Counted from the stretch's first letter, positions 7,183 to 16,327 are shown. The stretch: DNA of 64,000 nt from Aliiroseovarius lamellibrachiae (GCF_018599245.1 NZ_JAHEVJ010000003.1:171713-235712), one strand, 5' to 3'. A program made the numbers and translations. The notes: a model not told the origin generated them from the sequence alone.

Positions 7183-9672
7183 TTAGGCCATCCGACGATC
7201 ATCAGGACGATCGCCCGATGTATCATCCGGACGGAAACGGGTGGTATCGGTCAATTCAAACTGACCCCGCTTCAGACGCTTGATCCGACCTTCGCGCAGG
7301 AGCTTGCCAAAGGCACGCAACCCTTCTTCGCGTGAAAATACGTCAAATCCCTGATATTTGCGCACGATGCTCATCACTTGCGGGCGGGTGAAGGTTTCAT
7401 TGCCCTTGATCAAAACGGTGTGACAGGCCGCTGCTTCCAGCAATTCGCCCATCTCTTTGGCGCCCGTTTCTTCAACATAGCCCGCAAAAACCGGATCGCC
7501 AGGCGCCGCTTTGTCTTGAGATGTGTCATCCATTTCCTGAGCGATTTGTGCGCTGCGCACCACGCGGCGGGGTCGAACGGCCTCGGCGGTTTGTGTCGCT
7601 GGCTCTGCAATTTTCGATGCATCGTCAATGCGTTGCTCAGATACCAGAACCAACGGAGGCATGCGCCGCGCTTGGGTGTCGGGTTTGCCAGGACGGCGTG
7701 GGCGCACCACTCGGGCCAGGTCATTGCGATAAGGATCTACACTGTCCGTATCTTTGCCCTCGGCCAAATCGTTTTTCGTTTCCTCATCCGCACGGGTGGC
7801 CATAACGGCCGCCTTAAGATGTGCAATAGAGGTCCGACGGCGCGTGACTTCGGTGCTTTCCATCTGCGTGTTGGTTTCCGCAAGGATCCGGTCCAACGCA
7901 GCATCACTTTTGCCAACGCCGCTGTCATCAAAGGCGGTCAGGCGCGGCGCGTCTGTGGTGTCTTCGATTTTGGCAAGTTCGGACGCCAGCTCGTCGATTT
8001 CAGAAACCGCTTCGGATGTCTCATCCACTTGTGCGGTTTCAGCTTCGGGTGCTGCATCATCGGTCTCAATACGCGCCTGTTCTTCGGCCGCGGCAAGCTC
8101 GGCCATCAACTCTGCTTCGTCCTCAGGGGTCAGCATCGAGTTTTCATTGTCTTGCGACGCAGGTGCGGCTTGTGGCGCGGGTGCGGTCTCTGGCTGGGCA
8201 CCTTTGATGTGGCGCACGCGGATCACGCGGGGTTTGCGCGGGGGCGTAGAGGCCTCTTCGGTCTCTGGTTCAGCGACGTTCTGAGGGGCTTCAGGTGCAG
8301 TTTTTTCAGCCTCATCCGTAAAGATGTTTTCTGCGTTTTCTACCGAAGTTTCAGAGGGTTGCTCGTCGCCCAATGTGCTGTTGACCAAAGAGGCCAATGC
8401 GCTGGTTTCCGCGTTCAGATCATCGGACGCAGTCTCAACCGAGGTGGGGGCATCTGCATGATCCACATCCTCAGCAGGCAGATCCTGGTCTACAGGTTCT
8501 GCAGGTGCATCGGTTGACTGCAAACGGGACAAAATACCCGAAATTGTGTCGGCACCTTCGCCATTTTCCAGATCTTCTACGTCGGCGTTTTCAGGGGTGT
8601 TTTCTGGGGTGTCTTCATCGGTCTCCGACGCCACTTGTACCAGATCTTCTGCACCTTGTTCCACCTCATCCGAGGTTGAGGTGGCAGCGTCCTTCGCGGT
8701 GTCATCCACCACTGGCGCTTCACTGTAAACAAACCGCGCATCTGTGCTTTTGCTGGGGGGAACCCCCAAAGTGGGCGCTTCAGGAGCGGCGTTTTCGGCG
8801 GCTTTGGTGGTGTCTTCTTGCGGGGCGTCCGCATGGGTGTCGCCGGCGTTCAGATCAGTCGCCGCATCGTCTTCAAACGCGTCAACGTCTTCTAACGTGT
8901 CAACGGCGCTGTGCTCCTTCGATGAAGCGTCCTCTTGTGATGCTTCAGTGGATGCCGTTTCGATTTCAAGAGCCGCGTCTTCAGGTGCGGCATCTGTGTC
9001 GATTGGTTCCAGATCATCACCGTCGTCAAAAAGCTCAGCCGCATTTTGATCTTCGGTATATTGGTCCGCAGCCACAAACGCCGCTTCGCCTTCGGCACGC
9101 TTTTCGTCAACCACAGCACGGATGCGCTGTAGCTTATCGGCGATGCTGTCGCGTTCTGGCGCATGAGGGGCGTCCGGCGTGTCCCCGGCAAGGGGCACAG
9201 CAGGGGACAGATCGTCACCGGCATCAGCGATACGGTCGACAATCTGCATGCCTTCGGCCACTGGGGCTTCTGCGGCGATATCCTGTGCCACAGCATCCTG
9301 AGAGAGTTCTTGGGCTGTCGGCATTTCTTCAGCATCTGGAAGGTCATGTTCCGAGGCGAGCAGATGGTCGGCAGCAACAAGGGTTGCGCCCACTGCGGTC
9401 TGCGTCGACGGCTCAGAATCAGCCTGGCGCAAAACAACGCCATCGTCTTCCACACGGGCTTCTACCCGTTTCTGTATCTCACGTTCTGCGATACGGTGCA
9501 GCATATCGGCATCCGGCGTGGGAGGTTCCGCACCAAAGTAGCGATCGTCTGCGGCCAAATCGCGGAAATATTCCGCAATTGACGTCATCGTATTGAAAGG
9601 TTCGTCAAAACCCTCCAACGTGCACGAAAATGTGCCGTAAGATACAGTGAGAATTTTGCTATTACTCACCAT
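7183..9672 (-). CDS. Very acidic, largely disordered 829-residue protein of unknown function
   Basis: No named function is recognised. The N-terminal 60 residues (SKILTVSYGTFSCTLEGFDE, then TMTSIAEYFRDLAADDRYFG) look like a compact conserved domain. The middle, roughly residues 75-700, is dominated by Asp, Glu, Ala, Thr and Pro with few aromatics, so it should be disordered and strongly acidic. The last 100 residues (TGAKEMGELLEAAACHTVLI through FGKLLREGRIKRLKRGQFEL) look like a second folded, basic domain, possibly winged-helix-like (inference). There is no signal peptide or membrane segment, so it is probably cytoplasmic. The start has GGGGGAGAAAG upstream. It is divergent from the thiN gene. 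Genes with this pattern are recurrent in Rhodobacterales. Confidence 0.75.
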   Translation of the reverse strand: MVSNSKILTVSYGTFSCTLEGFDEPFNTMTSIAEYFRDLAADDRYFGAEPPTPDADMLHRIAEREIQKRVEARVEDDGVVLRQADSEPSTQTAVGATLVAADHLLASEHDLPDAEEMPTAQELSQDAVAQDIAAEAPVAEGMQIVDRIADAGDDLSPAVPLAGDTPDAPHAPERDSIADKLQRIRAVVDEKRAEGEAAFVAADQYTEDQNAAELFDDGDDLEPIDTDAAPEDAALEIETASTEASQEDASSKEHSAVDTLEDVDAFEDDAATDLNAGDTHADAPQEDTTKAAENAAPEAPTLGVPPSKSTDARFVYSEAPVVDDTAKDAATSTSDEVEQGAEDLVQVASETDEDTPENTPENADVEDLENGEGADTISGILSRLQSTDAPAEPVDQDLPAEDVDHADAPTSVETASDDLNAETSALASLVNSTLGDEQPSETSVENAENIFTDEAEKTAPEAPQNVAEPETEEASTPPRKPRVIRVRHIKGAQPETAPAPQAAPASQDNENSMLTPEDEAELMAELAAAEEQARIETDDAAPEAETAQVDETSEAVSEIDELASELAKIEDTTDAPRLTAFDDSGVGKSDAALDRILAETNTQMESTEVTRRRTSIAHLKAAVMATRADEETKNDLAEGKDTDSVDPYRNDLARVVRPRRPGKPDTQARRMPPLVLVSEQRIDDASKIAEPATQTAEAVRPRRVVRSAQIAQEMDDTSQDKAAPGDPVFAGYVEETGAKEMGELLEAAACHTVLIKGNETFTRPQVMSIVRKYQGFDVFSREEGLRAFGKLLREGRIKRLKRGQFELTDTTRFRPDDTSGDRPDDRRMA

Positions 9673-9812
9673 AAATAACTCGCTTTCTCCCCCGATCCAG
9701 CAAGAGACTGTTTACCATGCCATAGATCGGGAAATTCAACAAAACCGGGAAAAACACGGTATTTTTTCGTGGCAGGAATATGTTTAGTTTCCATATGGGA
9801 TACAATAACGGC

Positions 9813-10475
9813 ATGAAACCGCAGATTTTGCAAGAATTAGGCAACGCAACCCTCCTCGGTGGGGGGGTAGTTAACCATACGATTCTTTCTGAATGCTTGA
9901 GAATTGCCCCAAATTTGGTCGCCGCAGATGGGGCCGCGGACACGGCTTTGGCGCTTGGGCACACCCCTTTGGCCGTCATTGGCGATCTGGACAGCGTCAG
10001 TGACCGCGCGCGCAAAACCCTTGGACAGGACCGGATCATTGAAACCCCGGATCAGATGCGCACGGATTTTGACAAGGCGTTGGATGTCATTTCCGCCCCC
10101 TTGGTGCTGGGCGTTGGGTTCATGGGCGGGCGGCTGGATCACGAGCTGGCCTGTTATAATGCGCTGGTGCGCATGCCCAATCGGACCTGTATCTTGGTGG
10201 GTGAAGAAGACCTTTGTTTCCACGTCCCCGCACGTTTTGACATCAGCCTGCCCAAAGCCACCCGGTTTTCGCTGTTTCCCATGGCAAGGTTGGTTGCCAA
10301 TTGCCGTGGGGTGTTGTGGCCGGTTGAAGATTTGGACATGGCGCCTTGGGCGCAAATCGGTACCTCGAATGAGGCGACGGGCGGGCGGATCGAGCTTTTC
10401 TGTGATCGCCCCGGCATGTTGGTGATCCTGCCGCGCGTGTATTTGCCCGAGGTGGTCTTGGCGCTGACAGCTTAA
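9813..10475 (+). CDS. thiN: Thiamine pyrophosphokinase
   Basis: Transfers pyrophosphate from ATP to thiamine to give the cofactor thiamine diphosphate in the cytoplasm. Family motifs in order are LLGGG near the start, VAADGAAD, VIGDLDS, QMRTDFDKAL, GGRLDHELA and, near the C-terminus, IGTSNEATGG. With the ATG at 9813 (MKPQILQE) the protein has 220 residues and about 11 residues before LLGGG, as in relatives. In-frame ATGs at 9780 and 9795 are possible, but their ribosome-binding sites are poorly spaced. No TPP riboswitch is visible upstream. The last 4 bp overlap the stop region of the opposed DMT exporter gene. Confidence 0.88.
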   Translation: MKPQILQELGNATLLGGGVVNHTILSECLRIAPNLVAADGAADTALALGHTPLAVIGDLDSVSDRARKTLGQDRIIETPDQMRTDFDKALDVISAPLVLGVGFMGGRLDHELACYNALVRMPNRTCILVGEEDLCFHVPARFDISLPKATRFSLFPMARLVANCRGVLWPVEDLDMAPWAQIGTSNEATGGRIELFCDRPGMLVILPRVYLPEVVLALTA

Positions 10476-11401
10476 GTCACCTGTTGCGCCTGATTTTTGC
10501 GTGCCTGATCCTTCCGCGCCTGCCGGTGTTCGCGCGCGATCACGTAAAGCCCGGCGGTCACCGTGATCGCAATCCCCACGCCTGCCAACCCATTGGGCAA
10601 CTCGCGAAAGAACAGCCAGCCCATCAAGGTGGCAAAGGGGATTTCCAGATATTGCATCGGGGCCAGTGTGGCGGATGGGGCAAACCGCAGGCTCCAGGTC
10701 ATCAACAGTTTGGTCACCGTGCCGGTCATCCCAAAGACAACGACAAACCAGATGATATGCGGCGGAAAGGCGAGGGTCGAGGGACCTTCGAACACAAACC
10801 ACAGCGGCACCAAAACCGCACAGCCAATCGCCCCATTGATGACCTGCGCGCCCATTGGATCAACGTCCTTGGCGACCCGTCGCGTGACCAACGCATAGGC
10901 GGAAAAGGCGACGGCGACCCCCAGGGGCAAAAGGGCTGCGGTGCCGACCTTGGCGAAATTCGGTTGGATCACCAGTAAAACGCCCAGAAAGCCAACGGTT
11001 GCGGCGGCGATCCGGTGCGGGCCGACCTGTTCGTTCAAAAAGAACCACCCCATCAAAAGCATGAGAAACGGGGCCACAAAAGCAATGGCGACCGCGTCAG
11101 CAAGGGGCAGAAACCGCAAGGCTGTGAACATCAAGATCATCCCCAGCAAATGAAGCCCAGCCCGCAGACCCATCCATCCGAACAGGGCGGGGGGCAGGCG
11201 CAGCACCTCGCGCCGGTGCCAGATCAGCGGGGTGATGATCAGTAAGGGAAACACAAAACGGATGACGACAAGCGCCAGCAACGACACCGTCCCCCCCAAC
11301 AGTTTCGCCATGGCGTCCGACAGGGGGACAACCATGCAAAAGCCCAGCATCAACAGGATGCCAAACAGGGGGCGGTCAAGGGGCGCGTTTGGGGTGGTCA
11401 T
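10472..11401 (-). CDS. DMT superfamily transporter (EamA type)
   Basis: Inner-membrane protein of 309 residues with about ten membrane helices arranged as two EamA repeats: residues ~12-140 (SDAMAKLLGG, then FVAPFLMLLMGWFFLNEQVG) and ~150-290 (LGVAVAFSAYALVTRRVAKD, then PFATLMGWLFFRELPNGLAG). Both halves carry the conserved Glu after the fourth helix. The family exports or exchanges small metabolites such as amino acids and nucleobases; the substrate cannot be told here. The tail is basic and hydrophilic. It overlaps thiN by 4 bp, tail to tail, and lies downstream of sdaA in the same direction, past a short tandem repeat. Confidence 0.88.
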   Translation of the reverse strand: MTTPNAPLDRPLFGILLMLGFCMVVPLSDAMAKLLGGTVSLLALVVIRFVFPLLIITPLIWHRREVLRLPPALFGWMGLRAGLHLLGMILMFTALRFLPLADAVAIAFVAPFLMLLMGWFFLNEQVGPHRIAAATVGFLGVLLVIQPNFAKVGTAALLPLGVAVAFSAYALVTRRVAKDVDPMGAQVINGAIGCAVLVPLWFVFEGPSTLAFPPHIIWFVVVFGMTGTVTKLLMTWSLRFAPSATLAPMQYLEIPFATLMGWLFFRELPNGLAGVGIAITVTAGLYVIAREHRQARKDQARKNQAQQVT

Positions 11402-11430
11402 TGGGCGACCCTAGTGCGCCCGTCCCCAGT

Positions 11431-11470
11431 GTCAATTAAGCGCGCGTCAATTAAGCGGGTGTCAAATACG
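11431..11470. repeat. 15-bp tandem repeat upstream of the DMT transporter gene
   Basis: GTCAATTAAGCGCGC (11431-11445) is followed directly by GTCAATTAAGCGGGT (11446-11460) and a degenerate third start, GTCAAATACGC. It sits about 30 bp before the transporter start and may touch its promoter. Confidence 0.8.
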
Positions 11471-11485
11471 CTTTGCCAACGGGCC

Positions 11486-12865
11486 TCAGCAATTGGGCAC
11501 ATTCACCGCAAGCCCGCCCAAAGACGTCTCTTTATACTTTGCCATCATGTCTTGGCCGGTCTCAAACATGGTTTTGATGCAAGCGTCGAGCGGCACCAAA
11601 TGTGTGCCATCCCCCCGCAGCGCCAATGACGCCGCCGACACGGCTTTGATCGCGCCCAATCCGTTGCGTTCGATACAGGGCACCTGAACCAGCCCGCGCA
11701 CCGGGTCACAGGTCAGGCCCAGATGATGTTCCAGCGCAATTTCTGCAGCGTTTTCAATCTGCATCGGGGTGCCGCCCATCACGGCACACAGGCCAGCGGC
11801 GGCCATGGCGCTGGCCGATCCAACCTCGGCCTGACAGCCCGCTTCGGCGCCGGAAATGGATGCGTTGTGCTTGACGATGCCGCCGATTGCCGAAGCGGTC
11901 AAAAGGAATTCGCCAATGCGTTCGCGGCTGGCGCCGGGCACATGGTTGAGCCAATACATCATGACAGCAGGCAAGACGCCCGCCGCGCCATTGGTGGGGG
12001 CGGTCACAACCTGTCCGCCGGCTGCGTTTTCCTCGTTCACGGCCATCGCGTAAACGCCCATCCAATCGTTGATGGTGTGGGGGGCTGTCAGGTTCAGGCC
12101 CGCTTCGGCCTTTAGGCTTTCATGGATCGCGCGGGCACGTCGTTTGACCAGCAGCCCACCGGGCAAAATCCCGTCGCGCTCTAGCCCGCGTTCAATACAG
12201 CCTTCCATGACCTCCCACAGGCGGGTGATGCCGGCATCTATGCTGGCGGGGCCGAGGTGTTCCAGCTCGTTTGCGCGTTTCATGTCCGCAATGGATTTTC
12301 CGGATTTCGCCGCCATATCAAGCATTTCAACAGCGGTTTCAAAGGGATAAGGGTGCGTTTTGGCGTCCTCGCGATCCCGCTTGGGTTCTTCGTTCTGCTC
12401 GGTTTCGGTGACGACAAAACCGCCACCGATCGAGTAATATGTCTCGCGGACAACAACGTCGCCCTGCGCGTCGGTGGCCATCAACACCATGCCATTGGCG
12501 TGGCCGGGAAGGTCGGTGTCATAGTCGAAAATGAGGTCTGTTTTCGGGTCAAATTTCAGCGTGCCCAAGCCCTCAGGCGTGACGGATTTTGTGGCGTCAA
12601 TCTCAGCCAGGGCCGCTTCGGCCACGGCGTGATCATAGCTGTCTGGCAAGAACCCGGCGAGGCCCAAAATCGTCGCGCGATCGGTGGCATGGCCCACGCC
12701 GGTAAAGGCGAGAGATCCATGTAAGGACGCGCGTAAGCCCGCGACTTTAAAGGGTTGTTCGCGCAGAAGGTCCAGAAAGCGACCGCCGGCCACCATTGGC
12801 CCCATCGTGTGGGACGAACTGGGGCCAACCCCCACTTTGAACATATCAAAGACAGATAGAAACAT
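11486..12865 (-). CDS. sdaA: L-serine ammonia-lyase, iron-sulfur, single-chain type
   Basis: Deaminates L-serine to pyruvate and ammonia using a catalytic [4Fe-4S] cluster. The 459 residues cover both the beta domain ([20 protein letters not shown] at the N-terminus) and the alpha domain. [20 protein letters not shown], then the cysteines in [18 protein letters not shown] near residue 385, match the cluster-binding pattern. The start at 12865 is the normal family start. It may be expressed with the DMT exporter gene 84 bp downstream, which would pair serine breakdown with export of a metabolite (inference). Confidence 0.95.
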   Translation of the reverse strand: MFLSVFDMFKVGVGPSSSHTMGPMVAGGRFLDLLREQPFKVAGLRASLHGSLAFTGVGHATDRATILGLAGFLPDSYDHAVAEAALAEIDATKSVTPEGLGTLKFDPKTDLIFDYDTDLPGHANGMVLMATDAQGDVVVRETYYSIGGGFVVTETEQNEEPKRDREDAKTHPYPFETAVEMLDMAAKSGKSIADMKRANELEHLGPASIDAGITRLWEVMEGCIERGLERDGILPGGLLVKRRARAIHESLKAEAGLNLTAPHTINDWMGVYAMAVNEENAAGGQVVTAPTNGAAGVLPAVMMYWLNHVPGASRERIGEFLLTASAIGGIVKHNASISGAEAGCQAEVGSASAMAAAGLCAVMGGTPMQIENAAEIALEHHLGLTCDPVRGLVQVPCIERNGLGAIKAVSAASLALRGDGTHLVPLDACIKTMFETGQDMMAKYKETSLGGLAVNVPNC

Positions 12866-12943
12866 GAGAACCTCGCGCGTAGTCTTTCCTTAACTTGCGA
12901 AAAATATCAGGGGGATGTCCGTTCGAAAGCGACATAATCATGC

Positions 12944-13297
12944 TTAGTCAGGACGCGTCAGCACAAATGCGGCCCCGGCAAGGATCAATGTTCCCTGCGT
13001 GAGCAAGACCCAAAGCGGCAGGCCTTTCCAGATCGAGAAGACAAGCACCGCGCCCATCATGGTGGTGGCAAGGATTTTAGCGCGGCGCGAAATGGCCCCC
13101 CGTTCTTCCCAATCGCGAATGGTGGGGCCGAAATGGGCGTGATCAATCAGCCAGGCGCGGGCGCGGGGGCTGGATTTTCCAAAGGCAAAGGCGGCCACAA
13201 GCAAAAAGGGTGTGGTGGGCAATACGGGTAAAACCACGCCCAAAAGGCCCAGACCCACGGCGCCCCAGCCCAGTGCAAAAAAGAAAAACCTGCTCAT
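12944..13297 (-). CDS. DUF454 (YbaN) family inner-membrane protein
   Basis: Protein of 117 residues with three to four membrane helices. The N-terminal FALGWGAVGLGLLGVVLPVL, then PTTPFLLVAAFAFGKSSPRA, identifies the DUF454/YbaN family. The following HAHFGPTIRDWEERGAISRR is also typical. Function unknown. The ATG at 13297 is chosen because AAGG lies seven bases upstream and the hydrophobic segment then starts at residue 4; an ATG at 13339 would add a polar lead. It is divergent from rpiA. Confidence 0.85.
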   Translation of the reverse strand: MSRFFFFALGWGAVGLGLLGVVLPVLPTTPFLLVAAFAFGKSSPRARAWLIDHAHFGPTIRDWEERGAISRRAKILATTMMGAVLVFSIWKGLPLWVLLTQGTLILAGAAFVLTRPD

Positions 13298-13529
13298 AAC
13301 GTACCTTGCCGCGCCTTGATGACGACTGTTCCGGTGCATGCTGGTGTATGGGGGGGCGAATGTCCAGCGGGTGGGGGTTGCCGTGGTAACCCCTTAAAAT
13401 TATTGCGAAAAGAAATGAGAGGGGCATGGCCTAAGCCCTTGGTCATAAACCTCTCTTTCACTTCACACTCGCCACCCGGCCACTTCTTTTCTATAAGCGG
13501 CTGAGTATAGCTTTAAGGGAATCGCTGCC
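13298..13529. other. Divergent promoter region between DUF454 gene and rpiA
   Basis: No gene seen. The 232 bp must hold both promoters; the stretch TTTTCTATAAGCGGCTGAGT at 13487-13506 just before rpiA is A/T-rich enough for a -10 region but is not convincing on its own. Confidence 0.3.
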
Positions 13530-14312
13530 ATGTCCGGGGAACTTTCACCCATCGATACCGCCAAGTTTGTTGCCGCCAAACGGGCGGTGGATTACGTCGA
13601 GGATGGCATGCGTGTGGGGCTTGGCACAGGATCCACCGCCGCCTGGATGGTGCGCTGTTTGGGGGAGCGTGTGCGCGAGGAGGGGCTGACCATCACGGGG
13701 GTTCCGACCAGCGCGCGGACCGCCGATCTCGCCCGTCAGGTGGGTATCAATGTGGTGTCGTTGAATGATGCGAAGTGGCTTGATCTGACGATTGATGGCA
13801 CCGATGAATTTGACGCAGATCTTTGTCTGATCAAAGGCGGCGGGGGCGCGCATCTTCTTGAAAAGATTGTCGCAACCGCGTCTGACCGGATGATTGTGAT
13901 TGCCGACCCGTCAAAATCTGTGGATCAATTGGGGGCTTTTCCGCTGCCGCTTGAAGTGATCCCATTTGGCTGGCAAACCTCCAAAGCCTTGGTCGAGGAA
14001 ATGCTGACGTCGATGGATGTTTTGGGCCAAACCACCACGCTTCGGATGAATGGAGACAGGCCGTTCACCTCGGACGAGGGCAACCTGATTTTGGACCTGC
14101 ATCTCAAACGGATTGGTGATGCGCGCAAGCTGTCGATGGTGCTGAACCAGATCCCCGGTGTGGTGGAAAACGGGCTGTTCATCGACATCTGCGATATCGT
14201 TGTTGTCGGCCATGGGGACGGTCGGGTTGAGGTCACGGACATCAACGAAGGCACCCATGAAGAGGACCGGATTGAGTTTGTGGACACGGATAATATCTTT
14301 AAAGACTTGTAA
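13530..14312 (+). CDS. rpiA: Ribose-5-phosphate isomerase A
   Basis: Interconverts ribose 5-phosphate and ribulose 5-phosphate in the non-oxidative pentose phosphate pathway. The 260 residues carry the expected motifs: VGLGTGSTAAWMV (phosphate binding), TIDGTDEFDADLCLIKGGGG (catalytic Asp region) and HLLEKIVATASDRMIVIADP. It ends normally and is followed by short repeats and a terminator. The length is a little greater than E. coli RpiA because of the N-terminal lead. Confidence 0.97.
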   Translation: MSGELSPIDTAKFVAAKRAVDYVEDGMRVGLGTGSTAAWMVRCLGERVREEGLTITGVPTSARTADLARQVGINVVSLNDAKWLDLTIDGTDEFDADLCLIKGGGGAHLLEKIVATASDRMIVIADPSKSVDQLGAFPLPLEVIPFGWQTSKALVEEMLTSMDVLGQTTTLRMNGDRPFTSDEGNLILDLHLKRIGDARKLSMVLNQIPGVVENGLFIDICDIVVVGHGDGRVEVTDINEGTHEEDRIEFVDTDNIFKDL

Positions 14313-14323
14313 GTTTTGAAATC

Positions 14324-14410
14324 CGAAACTGTAAACTCTTTAAAGATTTGAAAGGCCAAACTTTAAAGTTTTGGCAGGGTGAAAACGCGAAACTGTAAAC
14401 AGTTTAAAGA
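14324..14410 (+). repeat. 23-bp direct repeat pair with a central palindrome downstream of rpiA
   Basis: A 23-bp sequence starting CGAAACTGTAAAC at 14324-14346 recurs at 14388-14410 with two differences. Between them lies the perfect palindrome AAACTTTAAAGTTT (14358-14371). The region is A/T-rich and noncoding, and lies between the rpiA stop and its terminator. Confidence 0.8.
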
Positions 14411-14414
14411 CCGG

Positions 14415-14450
14415 AAACCGTGCGGAATGTCGTGCGGTTTTTTGTTTTTT
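14415..14450 (+). terminator. Rho-independent terminator of rpiA
   Basis: ACCGTGCG-GAATGT-CGTGCGGT pairs over 8 bp in RNA (two G-U pairs) and runs into TTTTTGTTTTTT. Confidence 0.8.
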
Positions 14451-14485
14451 GCCTCCGGCGGGGATATTTATGGAAAGAGGAAAAG
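14451..14485 (+). repeat. Dispersed repeat, copy A (GCCTCCGGCGGGGATATTT type)
   Basis: GCCTCCGGCGGGGATATTT followed by ATGGAAAGAGGAAAAG. The same core occurs at 25704 and 26514 in the same strand orientation. It lies directly after the T-run of the rpiA terminator. Such short GC-rich intergenic repeats recur in Rhodobacterales genomes; their role is not established. Confidence 0.85.
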
Positions 14486-14632
14486 GCGCGCGGGGATAAG
14501 GGGGGCGAAACATCTCTCGCTAATTTGTGACTGCAGGGTGCGGGGTGTTTTGCAGATTTCAATCTTGTTGCACTGGAAAGCGGGCGGGCTTGGCCCTAGG
14601 TTGCGATCAACAAGATTTGGAAGGGATGCGCC

Positions 14633-16009
14633 ATGAGCGGGACTGCAAGCAAGTTTGATTATGACCTCTTTGTCATTGGCGGCGGATCGGGCGGCGTGCG
14701 CGCGGGCCGGGTGGCGGCAGAGGGCGGGGCGAAAGTTGCGTTGGCGGAAGAATTCCGCATGGGGGGCACTTGTGTGATCCGCGGTTGCGTGCCGAAAAAG
14801 CTGATGGTGTTTGCGTCGCATTACGGGCCGGCCGCTGAGGACGCGGCGAAATACGGTTGGCGCGGCAATGCGGCGGGCGAATTTGACTGGGGTCAGTTCC
14901 AACCGATGCTGCATGCGGAGCTTGATCGGCTTGAGGCGATTTACCAACGCAATCTGGGCAACTCTGGTGCTGATATTTTCAATGCGCGGGCTGTGGTGAA
15001 AGATGCGCACACGGTGGCCCTGTCCACGGGTGAGAGCTTTACGGCCAAGCATATTCTGGTGGCCACAGGTGGGCGTCCGTTCCTGCCGGACGCGCCGGGC
15101 GCGCATGAGTTTGGCATTACGTCAAACGAGATTTTTAATCTTGAGACATTCCCAAAGCGCATCTTGATTGTTGGTGGCGGTTATATCGCGACCGAGTTTG
15201 CCTGTATCTTCAATGGCCTAGGCAGCCATGTCGCACAGTGGTATCGCGGGGCGCAAATTTTGCGTGGCTTTGATGGCGAGGTGCGCGGATTTTTGGCGGA
15301 GCATATTTCGGCCAGCGGCGTGGATCTGCATGTGGGTCTTGAGGTCGAGCGTATGGAGCGGCGTGAGGATGGCATTTGGGTCAAAGGCACGGATGGTCGC
15401 GAAGAGATGTTTGATCAGGTGATGTTTGCCACCGGTCGCGTGCCCAACACCGATGGGTTGGGGCTGGAAGAGGCGGGTGTTACGCTGGGTCGCGGTGGTG
15501 CGGTTCAGGTGGATGCCTATTCGCAAACCTCGGTTCCGTCGATTTACGCGGTGGGGGATGTGACCAACCGGATCACCCTGACGCCTGTTGCGATCCGCGA
15601 GGCGATGGCCTTTGTGGAAACGGTGTTTAACGGCAATCCAACCTCGCCCGACCATGAAAATGTGGCGTCCGCCGTGTTCACCCAGCCGGAATATGGCACC
15701 GTGGGCATGAGTGAAGAGGATGCGCGTGACGCTGAGAAAATCGACGTTTATGCGGCCGCATTCCGTCCGATGCAGTCAAGTTTCATTGGCTCGGACGAGC
15801 GGGTGTTGTTTAAGTTGATTGTCAGCCAAGCGACGCAAAAAGTGCTGGGGGTTCACATTGTTGGCCCCGGTGCGGGTGAGATGATCCAACTGGCGGCGGT
15901 TGCTGTGAAAATGGGCGCGACCAAAGCCGATTTTGACCGCACGGTGGCGGTGCATCCGACCATGTCGGAAGAGATTGTGTTGATGAAGACGCCTGTTCGT
16001 AAGGACTGA
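14633..16009 (+). CDS. gor: Glutathione-disulfide reductase
   Basis: NADPH-dependent flavoenzyme that keeps glutathione reduced in the cytoplasm. The 458 residues have an N-terminal FAD motif (FVIGGGSGGVRAGRVAAEGG), the redox-active disulfide in GGTCVIRGCVPKKL (Cys47 and Cys52), a second nucleotide motif (ILIVGGGYIATEFACIFNGL) and the catalytic base region AVHPTMSEEIVLM at the end. GTCVIRGCVPKK separates it from dihydrolipoamide dehydrogenase. The start at 14633 gives a short polar lead before the first strand. It has its own terminator downstream. Confidence 0.95.
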   Translation: MSGTASKFDYDLFVIGGGSGGVRAGRVAAEGGAKVALAEEFRMGGTCVIRGCVPKKLMVFASHYGPAAEDAAKYGWRGNAAGEFDWGQFQPMLHAELDRLEAIYQRNLGNSGADIFNARAVVKDAHTVALSTGESFTAKHILVATGGRPFLPDAPGAHEFGITSNEIFNLETFPKRILIVGGGYIATEFACIFNGLGSHVAQWYRGAQILRGFDGEVRGFLAEHISASGVDLHVGLEVERMERREDGIWVKGTDGREEMFDQVMFATGRVPNTDGLGLEEAGVTLGRGGAVQVDAYSQTSVPSIYAVGDVTNRITLTPVAIREAMAFVETVFNGNPTSPDHENVASAVFTQPEYGTVGMSEEDARDAEKIDVYAAAFRPMQSSFIGSDERVLFKLIVSQATQKVLGVHIVGPGAGEMIQLAAVAVKMGATKADFDRTVAVHPTMSEEIVLMKTPVRKD

Positions 16010-16032
16010 TTGTTATTTGTAGTGAGATTTTG

Positions 16033-16062
16033 ACGCGCATCTGAAAGGGTGCGCGTTTTTTG
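16033..16062 (+). terminator. Rho-independent terminator of gor
   Basis: ACGCGCA and TGCGCGT pair around CTGAAAGG-type loop sequence and run into TTTTTTG, 25 bp after the gor stop. Confidence 0.85.
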
Positions 16063-16099
16063 TAGTGGGGATGGCTTGACCGTGCGGGATACGGGAATA

Positions 16100-16196
16100 C
16101 TAGTTTTCTAGTTTTCTAGTTTTCTAGTTTTCTAGTTTTCTAGTTTTCTAGTTTTCTAGTTTTCTAGTTTTCTAGTTTTCTAGTTTTCTAGTTTTC
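16100..16196 (-). repeat. Octamer tandem array 2 (12 CTAG cores, inverted relative to arrays 1 and 3)
   Basis: The unit CTAGTTTT on the plus strand (ACTAGAAA-type on the minus strand) is repeated from 16100, with CTAG every 8 bp to 16188 (12 cores), ending in CTAGTTTTC. The left flank ATACGGGAATACTAG is, when reversed, almost the same as the right flank of array 1 (CTAGTTTTCCCGTATTC), differing at two positions. So this is the same element in the opposite orientation. It lies between the gor terminator and hflK. Confidence 0.95.
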
Positions 16197-16327
16197 GGGG
16201 TCGTGGATCGGCTTAAAGGCAGATTTCCTAGGAAAAACCACGTCAGAGCGAGGCTTTGACTTGAAAAACACCGCATGAGAGGCCAGTTATTGTGCCGAAC
16301 CTTATATCAAACAAGGATAAGAACCAC

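Noticed and set aside
8397..9596. 399-codon plus-strand frame opposite the acidic protein gene
   Set aside because: It is rich in Arg, Pro and His, as expected for the reverse of an Asp/Glu/Ala-rich gene; no ribosome-binding site and no domain.
9673..9812. TPP riboswitch before the thiamine pyrophosphokinase gene
   Set aside because: The conserved CUGAGA and ACCUGA-type motifs of the TPP class are not seen; the gap is short and A/T-rich.
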